Below are positions 1 through 12,418 of a stretch of 64,000 nt of DNA, one piece after another; within the stretch, counting starts at the first letter, position 1; every line of letters begins with the position of its first letter. This DNA comes from Anthoceros angustus (taxonomy: Eukaryota; Streptophyta; Anthocerotopsida; Anthocerotales; Anthocerotaceae), in contig VJWM01000135.1 of NCBI GenBank assembly GCA_010909165.1, forward strand, positions 558,001 to 622,000, read 5' to 3'. The translations under genes were made by a program, and so were the position numbers. The notes beneath the pieces were generated by a model. That model did not search any database, had not been told where the DNA came from, and saw only the letters and a list, made by a program, of their open reading frames with translations.

Positions 1-148
1 CCCGGCGAGCTCCTCCGCTGCCTTCCCCGGATCACCCGCCTTGCTTCCCCCTTGCGACTGGCCTGGCATGTCCAATGCCTGCGAGCCGTTGGGTTCCCTT
101 CTTGGAATTTATGTGCTGGCTGCAAATAATGCGTTTCTAGCTTTGCAG

Positions 149-2849
149 GACTCGGCCGCTGTGGCGGCTCCTCCAGCAGCAGCAGCAGCAGCCGCCCCCT
201 CTTATCCAGAATGGGCCGCAGCGTTTCAGGTCATGCTCGGATCTTCCAGACGCTCTTGGAACTGGGTTTGGAATGCTCTGCTGACGCGTTTAGGGTGTCT
301 TGGCTGTGGTGCAGGCGTATTACAGTTCTGGTGGGCAACCTCCACCAGGCTACTTTCCCCCTTCTGTCGCCTCCGGCCCTCAGCCTCACCCTTACATGTG
401 GGGTGGTTCGGTGAGTTTGGAGCTCAGCCGGCTGCCGGAGTTTTGTTGTGGTTAACATTTTTACCTGGAATCTCACGCTTGTGATCCATGCTCAGATGTT
501 ACCTCCGTATGGAACACCTCCTCCTCCTCCCTACGGTGCTATGTATCCGCATGGAGGAATGTACGCCCATCCTTCTATGCCACAGGTAAATGTGATGTGT
601 CAGGCTTGTAGTCGAGTTGGCTGGGATGCCCGTGCCATACATGGTTGCTTGAGGTGCCTGTGGTTTGGATCAGGGTGCTCATCCCTACACCCAGTACGGA
701 ATGCCATCACCTGGTGGACCAGAAGCCACTGCGGTATGTTTGTTTAGCCTCTTACATCTCGTCAGTGGGGGAGCCTACTCTGCTGCTGTTTTCATCTCTC
801 TTGTTTGGAATCTGCGGGTATGGATTGACATACTTAGGGTTGGTGTCTGTATCCAGCCTCAAACAGCAGGAACAGAGGCTGACGTCAAGACTGAAGGAAA
901 AGAGAAGAATCTTCTGAAGCGGTCTAAAGGAAGTTTAGGGAGTCTTGGAATGGGTTCTGGAAAAGGAAGTGAGAGTGCAAAAGGAAATTCAGCTAATGAG
1001 GTTTTCTCGCAAAGGTAGTTGTTGGCTGCTGCTTCAGTGTGTGATTGTGAGTGGAGCTCATGGCAGTTGTTATCCTCATCTTACATTTTCTTGGAGCATT
1101 TTGAAAGTCTCAGTGCAGGATTGCACTTTTTTCCAGTGCAGCAAGGGGAGTTGACCTCCAGTGAGAATGATAGCTGTACTTGTGTGTCTCCAGTGGTGAG
1201 AGTGGCAGTGATGGCTCAAGCGACGGAAGCGAGGAGGACAGTACGCCCAATGTAAAGTTTAAAACCTTGTCCCTGTGCAAGTTTGACCTTTCGCTTTATG
1301 TTGTTTGAGTAGCACGTTTACAGGTCGTGAGCAGCTAAACTGGGGCGTGCTGCTGCGCAGATGCTTCGGAAACGAAGTTTTGAGCAGATGACAATGGAAG
1401 GTGAGGCTCAAAGACCCACCTGTATGCAAGTGGGTTTATAATCTCACATGGTCTAGGCGTCTGGGTGCAATATCATATGGTCTAGTCTGTTGTCTGGTTG
1501 GTTGGGGCTGTAGAGTCCTCCACAGCATGGGAGTTTGCAGTTTGATCTTACCGAAGGTTTGACAGGAGTGGGAGTAGGAGGTTCTAGTATGCCTGCATAT
1601 AATTCACAACCTGGAGGTTCATATGTAAGTCCTGGCGTTCCAGCTGCGGGGACCACGTCAGGCCAAAATGTTGCTCCCCCCCACCTCGTGGGAAAGCCAG
1701 CTCCAGGTGGACCAACAACCAGTCTAGGTATAGGCATGGGAGGAATGGATTACTGGAGTGGATCGGCACCTGGAATGGCTGCTGGCAAGAACAAGCGGAA
1801 TCCAGGAAGCTCTGCCGGTGGAATTGTCCCAGGAACTCCAGGTACTCCACTGATGGGTGCCAATCGGGATGGAGTCCCTGCTGAGTTATGGTTGCAGGTA
1901 TACAATCGTCCCTCCTTTCACTTGTGACTCAAGCTCCGCCTTTGCTTAGCCCAGTCGACGAAGAGCTCGGGTTTCCTGCATTATCCCTCATTGCTATGTG
2001 TGGCTTAGCAGGATGAGAGGGAAGTTAAAAGGCAGCGAAGAAAGCAATCGAACAGGGAGTCTGCAAGGCGTTCCCGGTTGCGAAAGCAGGTACAGTTTGA
2101 CAGCGCTCTGTTGAAGGCTGCTGATGCTTGTCCAGTTGTTCGGAGAGTGGGCCATGTCAGCAGGAGCCCAATAAGGACTTTTGTCTAAGGGATATAATTA
2201 GAACTCTCTCGAACTGCATTGCCACATAGGCTGAGTGTGAGGAGCGTGGAACTCGTGTTGATGCTTGTCCAGTTGTTCAGATAGTGGGCCATGTCAGCAG
2301 GAGCCCAATAAGGACTTTTGTCTAAGGGGTATAATTAGAACTCTCTCGAACTGCATTGCCACATAGGCTGAGTGTGAGGAGCTTGGAACTCGTGTTGACA
2401 CACTCACAATGGAGAACGTGGCACTTCGCTCTGAAATCAACCATTTGAATGAAGAATGCAATAAGCTGAAAGCAGAGAATTCGGCCATTTTGGTAAGCCT
2501 GTCCCTTGTACCCGTGTGTCTGGAATGAATTCATGTTTGAGCCCTAGATTTTGTCACCTGTCTGTTGAATGGACTCATGTCTGTGGGGTGCTTTCAGGAG
2601 CAACTGAATAAATTGAGAGGAGGAGACGAGGGGCCCCCGAAAGAGCAACCTCCTAAGAACGATGAGGGTAGCATATCGCAAGGTGAAGGAAATGGAAAGG
2701 TTTCAGAGGGCTCGAAAAGTGGCAGTCCAAGACCAGGATCCGGAGGCCAGAAATCCTCAGGTAGGAGAGAAGATGAGTCGTTCGACTCTTCTGGGAAATT
2801 TTCATCCTTGGATGCTGGCAGCCGGCCGGAGGCTGTGGCAGCCGGCTAG
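149..2849 (+). CDS. GBF: G-box-binding bZIP transcription factor (GBF1 type), 5'-partial
   Basis: A nuclear factor that binds G-box (CACGTG) promoters as a dimer. Eleven exons read in phase: 149-229, 315-410, 496-585, 674-733, 857-1014, 1194-1251, 1361-1429, 1541-1897, 2012-2089, 2367-2492 and 2598-2849 (474 residues). The first exons carry the MFMR region typical of plant GBFs (YPEWAAAFQ, then HPYMWGG, then YGTPPPPPYGAMYPHGG). A Ser/Gly/Asp-rich block follows (SGESGSDGSSDGSEED). The basic region in exon 2012-2089 contains KRQRRKQSNRESARRSRLRK, and the leucine zipper is in exon 2367-2492 (heptads through ALRSEINHLNEECNKL). The start codon is not visible: 1-148 holds a 3' splice site at 147-148 and perhaps earlier Ser/Pro-rich coding sequence, which I could not resolve. 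The zipper exon's 5' end lies in a 137-bp tandem duplication. Family identity is secure; the internal boundaries are read from sequence without transcripts. Confidence 0.93.
2122..2395 (+). repeat. Tandem duplication of 137 bp spanning the zipper exon's 3' splice site
   Basis: Copy 1 is 2122-2258 and copy 2 is 2259-2395. They differ by only a few bases. Each copy contains the end of the intron, a 3' splice site (AG at 2228-2229 and at 2365-2366) and the first about 29 bases of the leucine-zipper exon. The unit is not a multiple of three. Using the first acceptor would read about 32 codons and then stop, losing the zipper. The second acceptor gives the full bZIP. Confidence 0.9.
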
Positions 2850-4116
2850 CAGTACCGGGTGTAGTTTGAGGTTGGCTGGAAGGGGTTGAAGGAAGTCATT
2901 ACTGGTAATGCGGTTTCAAGATTCTTCTGGTGAGCTTCAATCAAACAAAAACCCTTCGGAAACCCCTCGGAAAGGATCAGGTAAAGGATGTTAGGTAGTG
3001 GATAGAAACGTAGGCCAGCTATGTAAAATTCTATCTGTCGCAGACAGAGGGCAGTTCGTGATCGCTGTGCTTTTACTATTATTGGGCTACTACTAATCCA
3101 AAGGTGGGAAAACCACCTTAGAGACCAGCTTTCACCTTATCGTGGAGCTGGCCTACAGACAATGCCTCTTTGGTAAGCAGAGCAGGGTGGCAGTAGTTTT
3201 CCTGTACTATGATTTGTTTACCTGCAGTAACATGCCAAATTGTAGCAAGGCTTGGAAGTTGGCGTGTCCAGCATGGCAGTAGAATCTGTGTCTCTGTCTC
3301 TCTCCCCGTGTTGTGGCTCTTGGAGGGCAAGGACAGCCTCCTTTCTTGCTTGCAGGTGGTGGGTGAAGTTCCCACTGAGAAGAGAGCAGCATGGGACGCT
3401 TGCAGAAAACAGACACAGAAATTCGTAGACAGTGGCAGGGCTAATGAGAGGGCAGGGCAGGGCAGGGCCAGCCGTGCGCAGGCAGGGAACGTGTGATGAC
3501 AGAGAGGCTGCTCACGCCACGGAACAGTTGAAACATCTGCGTCGCACCTCAGAGGGCGTGTCAGAGCGTACGATAGGCTGGCGTCAGTGAGATGCATCAT
3601 TGCACAAGCTTTTCGCCAACTCCCAGAAGGAGGAAGGGAATCACACGCCCAGAGATCACTTGCCCGCACCCCACTTCCCTCCTGGGCCTGGCTGCTGCTG
3701 GCTCTTCTGCTTGCCAGCTGACTCCTGACACTCCGCCGCTTCGCGAATCGCGAATCCCAGTCCCAGGGACCCGGCCCGGCCCGACCCGTGCCACATTTCT
3801 CACGGCGTGCCTTTTCAGAACGGCTCTCCGGTTCTCAGCGTCTCGTTCCTCGGGATTCACGAGTCCAAGCCCTCGACGGGGCTGCCAGTGCTGTTGCTGC
3901 TCTTCACCCAAAACACACAAACACACACGAAGGGGTTCGAACACATCTTTTCCTCCTTTCAAGCACACTCGATTGATAACGAACATGGGTCTCAGCATCT
4001 CCTGGAATTATGCCCAACTCCTGCTTTCCCCACTGTACAAAGCTCCGTCTAGATTGTTCCATGGACCAGGGGAATGCATGGAGACTTGCAAACAGACACA
4101 CACGCTTCCAGGGTAT
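2850..4116. other. Convergent intergenic region, no gene seen
   Basis: Between the 3' ends of the bZIP gene (+) and the ADH paralog (-). It should hold both 3' UTRs. Open frames here (for example 3118-3669 on the minus strand and the part of 3592-4533 on the plus strand) show no recognisable domain and no codon-level structure. A short GGCAG-rich stretch lies near 3447-3470. Confidence 0.6.
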
Positions 4117-6133
<2,017 letters not shown>

Positions 6134-9100
6134 CACTTGCACCTCCCGAGCAGCAAGCAGCGCTGCACCTTCAGCTCTGCCAATTGCGTGGCCGAGGATG
6201 CCCAGTTCCTCCAATCACACTCCCCAAACGAGGTCCCAGGATTCGTCCCCTCCCCTACTGCCCAACAAACGCAACCCAGTGAAGGCATAGCCGCCATCGC
6301 AGGTGCCCACCAAGATCCCATGGATGTTTGACGCAGCCCACTGCCCGCCTCCTTCATCTCCAGTCCACTGCCAGTTCCCAGCAACCCAGCCAGCCTTCCA
6401 GGAGTAGCGACAAGTGTGCTCCTGTTGGCAGAAAATCTTTTCCTGAATCATTATACAATTAAAATATACAACAATTTAAACACCTAATCATAAATCATCT
6501 TACTATCAAATAATAATAGCTGTGGATGGCCCATCGTTGTAGAAGAAGAAGAACAAGAGGAAGAAGGATTTTCGTCATGCTATGAGTTATGGAGAAATTT
6601 TCATCATGGGATGAGCTACTCCAACATGATATATAATATTAATTATTAAGACTTAATATTATAATAATTATATTTTATATGATTAATATTTAATTCTTAT
6701 TAAATTAAAATTTAATTCTATATGTAAGTTTATTTACATAGATAACTTTATCATTATTCTCTTTGGTTCAATGGAACAAGACTTAATTTCGTCTCGAAGT
6801 ACATTGAATAAAAATCAAAATGGTCTTTACTCGTCAAGTGCATGCACATTCGAATGTTTTAAGTCACATGAAAAACATAAGGGATAAATACATTGAATTT
6901 GTACACGAATGGACAAGGTTCATTGGTCGAATTGCTTTTGAGTGTCCATTCAAGGTATGTACATTGAAGAGAAGAGAAGTTGGGATCATCCACATTTCCA
7001 GCTGGACGCATCTATATTTCCAAAAATTACAGTTTGCTTGCGTCAGTGGGGTGGGAGATTGCGTTTTAACATTAGTGCCAATATTCGTCATCAAATGACA
7101 AAGCAGATATTGTCTTTGCTGATGGATTTGTGAGAAGGAAGGATTCCACTTACAAGAATTTAAAATTACCCTCAAAAATGCAAAAAGTACTTATCATCCC
7201 AATGGCATTTTCAATGATAGCAAGCTGCAAGCATGGCATGTTACCCACAATGATCACCCCATGCTATCACGTGAGCGGAATATCCACCGGGCACCCGGAT
7301 TATGCCGGGGGCTTTATTCGGGGTGGCAGAGATGACATAATTCGGCGCACATTTCCTTATCCAAAATTCCGAAATTCGGTTTGACGATTTCAAGAAAATC
7401 CGGATTGAAATGATGGGCAATGCGGGTGCATTGAACCTCGGCTGGGAGGCTGGAATCGGGTACTGTGCGCCGAGTAATAAGACAAAGTAAACAGGCACAG
7501 TAAGCGCAACAGTAAGAAAGAAGGTTGTTACCGCACGTCGTCCCCGAGAAGCGCAGGTGTCACCACCGGCGATGGACACTTCACCCACTTTGCATGCCCG
7601 TCACATCCGGGACGGACGGCACCCCCGTTCCGTTGGGGCCTGCCGAGCGTTCCGTTGTGCCATCATTGTCCGGTCGCTGGGGTGTCGGGGTCGCGTAACA
7701 TGACCCACTGGCGGGGCTCGGTGGCCGGGCCACAGGCTCGGTGGCCCCGTACGACGCGCGCCTTCACACTCATTCTATGTCCTCTCCCGGACCGAAGGAC
7801 CGAAGGAGACCCCCCGATGGGCCATGGGCCGTGATATTGACGACCTTGCACATGCTGCTGTACTGCCCACGCTGCTCCATGCCGGAAGCTTTAACCCATA
7901 CTTTGGGCCTAAGTACCACCACCCCTGCATGAGAGTAGATTTTTTTTTACTTTAGTATTTTGAAAATAAATCAAAACAACCCTGGGAGAGAAATCATGAG
8001 AGTAGATAGATAGATATTTTGATTTTGTTCCATGTCGACTTGGTTGTGGTCGTCCTTAGGAAGGGGGCGTCGGGCTCCCTCTAGTGAGTTCTTCAGCGTG
8101 AGATAGTTCGTAATCAACTTCAAACTTGAAGGGAAACCAAGATGCCCAAATCGACTCCATAATAGACATCCTTTATCATGGATTCACTCCACTGTATCTC
8201 TTAACATATAATTTTAGAAATATGATATATTTTATTGTTGGGTGAGTGGATAACTTTTGGTACATGGTGGCGGAGGAGGGTGTGATGTTCATCTAACAGC
8301 TCTAGATTCACGAGTTATGATAGTAGATAGGACGAGACATTGAATCCTGACGGGCGGACATTGAATCCTCATTGACTCTATCGTACGATGTGGGCGTCTG
8401 ACAGCGGTAAATGCATTGCAAGATCCCTTCCATAACTCTTTACACCATTGTATGTACATAGATAGATAAATTTGTAGATAGAGTTTGTTACACTCTGCAT
8501 GTATCGCATAGGGAAATATGTACACTGAAAGGTGCAAGCTAGCTCCATCCCTGTCGTGTGCCCACCTGACACCGTTAACTGTACTACAAGAGGTGTGATC
8601 CTCTGGCACCTCCTGTAAATCGCATCACGTGAGGGAGAAAACTTGTAGGACAGGACGTGCATGGGTGGCAGACACATCGTGTGCGTCAGATCCAAGAGTA
8701 CCATATCGACCTCCACTGAGCAATCCCACTCGGCTCAAGCTTGAAGAACAGACGGGCAACAACAAGACGTGCATGGGTTGGTTACGTTTCTCGAGGACAA
8801 GCAGGCGTCATGCCAACCCTAGCGTACAACACCACTGATACACCACTTCGGTCTCGTGGTCGTGGTGGTAGGAATGCAATGAGAGAGAGGCGCACTGCAC
8901 CGGTGAGTTTGGTGAGCTTGGATCCATCGTTCGTTGTACTCTACTTGCTTTGAATTTTCTAACCTCAAGCTCTTGGGTGAGATGGTATTGTGATGTGTAA
9001 TCATCTTGGTGAAGACATGTTTCTAGAGTCATTTATGTACATGTATGTTTCCATACACAAGCATGAATATGAGCGCCATTGTCATCCATGACTAGTGCAA

Positions 9101-9640
9101 TTCCACATCGATAGGAGCTTCACATACCACGTTCCAACTTTGAAGCTTACTTTGGACCATCTGAGGGACCCAACTTGTACGGACGGCGAGACTACATAAC
9201 CATTTCAATACTCTGAAGGACTACACAACAGCTATAGTAATCTAGCAGATTCCGATTCCAATCAAATAAAGAACAAGGCAGATTTCTTGCGCATTTTGTA
9301 AGCCTTCTCCCTCCACCCTTCCGCAGCGGGCGAGGAGCTTCAAGTTGTTGAAGGTTTGACAGGAATGATGAGATGGACGCTGGGTATGCGCAATAAGAAA
9401 AACAGAATAGGACAGTGGGAGGAGAGGGACAGAATCTGGAGGTCTGGAGGAGGTGGGCTTTACTTGCTTCGCTCGCTTCACTTTGGTGCCGCGGGCTCCC
9501 GTGGAGTCGAGAGAAAGGTATAGAGTATGGTGAAAAGCAATGGCCCAGAGGGGCTGCGACCCAACGTACGGGATCTTTACATGCTTAAAATAAACGCAAG
9601 GTGCCGTGTGGGGCCGTGCGCGATGGTAGCAACGGGTCAG
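6134..9640. other. Gene-poor region with an AT-rich segment
   Basis: Begins with the presumed promoter of the ADH paralog. About 6430-6800 is strikingly AT-rich with runs of TAATATTA-type sequence. The remainder is of mixed composition, with GATA-like microsatellite traces (near 8000-8020 and 8460-8480). Several open frames of 60-115 codons occur but none carries a recognisable domain or a plausible exon structure. I see no RNA gene. It may hold decayed transposon sequence, but nothing identifiable. Confidence 0.5.
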
Positions 9641-10577
9641 GTGAGTGACCTGGTCAGGTCGGAGCGGGTCGGAGCAGGTCGGCCCGGGTCGGGCCGGGCC
9701 CGGCTCCGGCGCAGCGCGGCGCAACATGTTGCGCCTTTTTCTGGGACGCAGGGCGCAACCCTGGCCGTCCGTCCGTCTTTTGCTGGCACGCCTCCCGGCG
9801 TGGGCCAGTATGCTGGGGCCCCGCTTTCGCCTTGCGTACCCCGCTTGCTTTTCTCGGGACCCGGCCCTCTCCTCGCCTTCATAGTATTGCTCTCTTCCCA
9901 GGTTTCTTCCTTTCCTCCTCCCCCGCTCCCTGCTCGCATCGCCTGCCTCTCGGGAGCTCGCCCTCCTGCGCTCGCCTCGCCGCTCCGCCCCGCGCTGCCT
10001 TGGGCCCGGACTCCCGGCCTCCGCTTCGGCCCCGATCCTCCTGCCTCGTTGCTCATTCTTCCGCTTGCAACTCCGCGCGTTCTTGCGCGGCTTTGCGGAA
10101 GGCGATCGATCGGGTGCGGTGCGGGTTTGGCTGCGGTTCCTTCTCGTTCTGTGCGGGATCGAGATTGCGGTTTCCTGCTGAGTGCAATGCGGGTGAAGCG
10201 CGGCATTGCTGCTTGATTCCAACTTCGGATGCTTTGGTGGAGGAGTAGGCAATTGACGGTCTGTCAGTCGGTCGGTCGAGTCTTGAGCGAGTGCGGGGAC
10301 GGGGAGAGAGTCCCGATCTCGGAGAGGAGAGGAGTGCCGGCCCGAGGAGATTGTGAGGTCTTTGTGGCCGGGAGGGAGGAGTCGAGGGACGGGAGGTGAG
10401 GTTGTCGAGGGAGGACAGCTGGGAAGGGAAGGCCGGCCCGAGGTTGCCATTCTTGAACGAAGTGGCTGAGGAATGGCCGTGAGTGAAGTGTAGGAGCTGC
10501 GTTGAGGGAGCGGCGGTGAGGAAGGTAGTGTCTCGGCCCGCTCCAGCTCGGTGTCAGTTCAATTTTCAGACACGACG
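9641..10577 (+). promoter_or_regulatory. GC-rich promoter and 5' leader of the FLZ gene
   Basis: Sequence directly upstream of the FLZ start codon. It contains GGTCGG/GGGCC repeats (about 9650-9710), a pyrimidine-rich stretch (about 9890-9970) and purine-rich GGAGAGG sequence (about 10290-10440). Long open frames on both strands here follow from the high GC content. The transcription start is not identifiable by eye. Confidence 0.45.
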
Positions 10578-11513
10578 ATGCCTGGCAAGCGCCCGCGCCC
10601 CTTGCAGCGGACTCAGAGTATCGCGCATCTTAACTTTGATGACAATGCCAACCAATGCTCGCCTCTGCCGGAGCAGCAGCCGATAGAGAAGCAGAAGGCG
10701 GGGAGGGGCCCTGTCATGTGTGCCGCTCGGCAGGTCATCGGCTTCGCGCCGAAGGCCAATGTCGAGATCGATTTTGCCGAAAAGAAAGTGCCTTCCGCTG
10801 CTGCGGCCGGGGCCTGCCACAAGCCGTGCGGGCCGCAGCAGCGGTCGGGGCTGTGTGATTTGTTCTCGGGCGGCCGGCCCTGCTGGAAGAAAGACGCGCA
10901 GGGCATTGGCCTCGGGATTGCGCTGGAGAAGGAGCACGAGCCTTGTGGCGGAGTGAAGGGAGTGGCAGCAGCGGCCGCGGCGGCATCAGCACATCAGCCT
11001 GTGGTTTCTCCTCCGCGGACTCCCAAGGCCAGCACCCCGATCCCCATCCAGGGCTTCAAGCCCCGCTTCGAGCACCCGCCTGTGAGGACCCGGCCGGAGA
11101 GCTTCCTCTCCAAGGCGGTCGAGGCGGAGGAGCAGCAGATTGCGGCGCAGGCCGCTGCAGAGGAGGAGTCCGCGGACGGCAACAAGCTACTCTTCACGGC
11201 ACTGGCCGTGGCCGCCACTCCGCCTCCCAAGAGCATGCCTGCTGAAGCTGAAACCGGCTTCGCGGCTCTACATTTTTTGGATGCCTGCCACTACTGCAAG
11301 CGGATTTTCGGGGAAGATCGGGACATCTACATGTATAGAGGAGACAAGGCCTTCTGCAGCGTGGAATGCCGCCATCACCAGATTGTTCTGGACGAGAGAT
11401 TGGAGAAGTGCTCAGCAGCTGCCCTGGCAGGCAGTGCAATCACCCCTGCCCGGCACATGAGCCATCGGAACAGAGTCATGGCAGTAGCGGCCGGCACAGC
11501 CGCGGCTGCCTAG
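10578..11513 (+). CDS. FLZ: FLZ-type (DUF581) zinc-finger protein
   Basis: Plant-specific adaptor family; in Arabidopsis, FLZ proteins bind the SnRK1 energy-sensing kinase. A single uninterrupted frame of 311 residues begins at the first ATG ([15 protein letters not shown]). The FLZ domain lies at about residues 233-275: [12 protein letters not shown], a spacer with [13 protein letters not shown], then VECRHHQI. This gives the expected Cx2C...FCx3CR zinc site. The preceding region is low complexity (Ala runs, Pro-rich, a Glu/Gln-rich helix) and probably disordered. The C-terminal tail is Ala-rich. The open frame extends 27 bases upstream without another ATG. The family is certain; partners and regulation are not visible. 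Confidence 0.93.
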   Translation: MPGKRPRPLQRTQSIAHLNFDDNANQCSPLPEQQPIEKQKAGRGPVMCAARQVIGFAPKANVEIDFAEKKVPSAAAAGACHKPCGPQQRSGLCDLFSGGRPCWKKDAQGIGLGIALEKEHEPCGGVKGVAAAAAAASAHQPVVSPPRTPKASTPIPIQGFKPRFEHPPVRTRPESFLSKAVEAEEQQIAAQAAAEEESADGNKLLFTALAVAATPPPKSMPAEAETGFAALHFLDACHYCKRIFGEDRDIYMYRGDKAFCSVECRHHQIVLDERLEKCSAAALAGSAITPARHMSHRNRVMAVAAGTAAAA

Positions 11514-12418
11514 AGCGAAAACCGTACTTTGAAGAACCCGAGCCGGAGTCGGGAGTCGGAGCCGTGATTCAAGACAGCCTGCCTCGCCTCTCTGGGTATA
11601 ACTTTTGTGTGCATACCGTGTAAAGCTTAACCACCGGAACAATCTAGGTAGATGTGACATACAAGGCACGAGAAGCTGCTGCTGCTGCTGGTGGCTGTTG
11701 CCTGACTTGCTACACATGCTGTGCTAGTTTTTGAAGCTGATCGAGGAAGCTCTCTCAACTTCCCTACTACCTTACATGTAAAAAACAAAACATGACACCC
11801 TTGTTCGATTTATTCACCCGATTATGTATTGCACGCAATCTTCCATCTCTGGGCTTCTTGCAATAAAGTGGAAGAGAGGTAGCTTCCTTCTCACAAGTTT
11901 TGATATTCCCCAAGCTGCCCTTCTCCAGGAGGCTGCAATCTTCTACGTGGTCCTCCGGAACTGCAGCACCAAGTGGCCCGAATCCGATCTCGTGTATTAA
12001 AAGCAAAACTTGGCAACCTGGTGGGTTGCTCCCTGCTGTAGCAACAGTTTCGCAGGGCTGGCTTCTGCCGGCCAGCCTTGCGTACTCCATAGCCAAGTTG
12101 CCAACTGCTGTTTCACCGCCTGCCTTTTACCATGCAGGGCAAAGGAGGTGGCCCCTTCTCGCTGTCAGGCATAGTATCCCCCAGGCCAGCAGTTCACATG
12201 CACATACATTCTACGTTCCAACAAGTTCGGAATGCGAGCGGATCACAACATGGGGACCATTTTATTATCGTCTACAGCAGTGTGTCGTGATCCATATCCC
12301 AAAGAATGATGTACACACCTAAACTACACGAAATATCTTGCAACTCGAGGTGTCGCGTCGTCAGCAGCGCGGTAACTCTATCCCTCTACATGCTGCAACA
12401 AAACCTGGGTACAGTGAG
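11514..12418. other. Convergent intergenic region (FLZ and SppA 3' ends)
   Basis: Holds the 3' UTRs of the two convergent genes. A short (GCT)n run lies near 11673-11690. No further gene, repeat or RNA structure was recognised. Confidence 0.55.

Noticed and set aside
6820-7138. 92-codon open frame beginning MVFTRQVHAH
   Set aside because: No similarity to a known family by eye and no supporting exon structure.
9242-10450. 402-codon open frame on the minus strand
   Set aside because: It lies antisense to the GC-rich FLZ leader, starts mid-composition shift, is full of Arg/Ser/Pro low complexity and has no domain. The open frame is explained by GC content.
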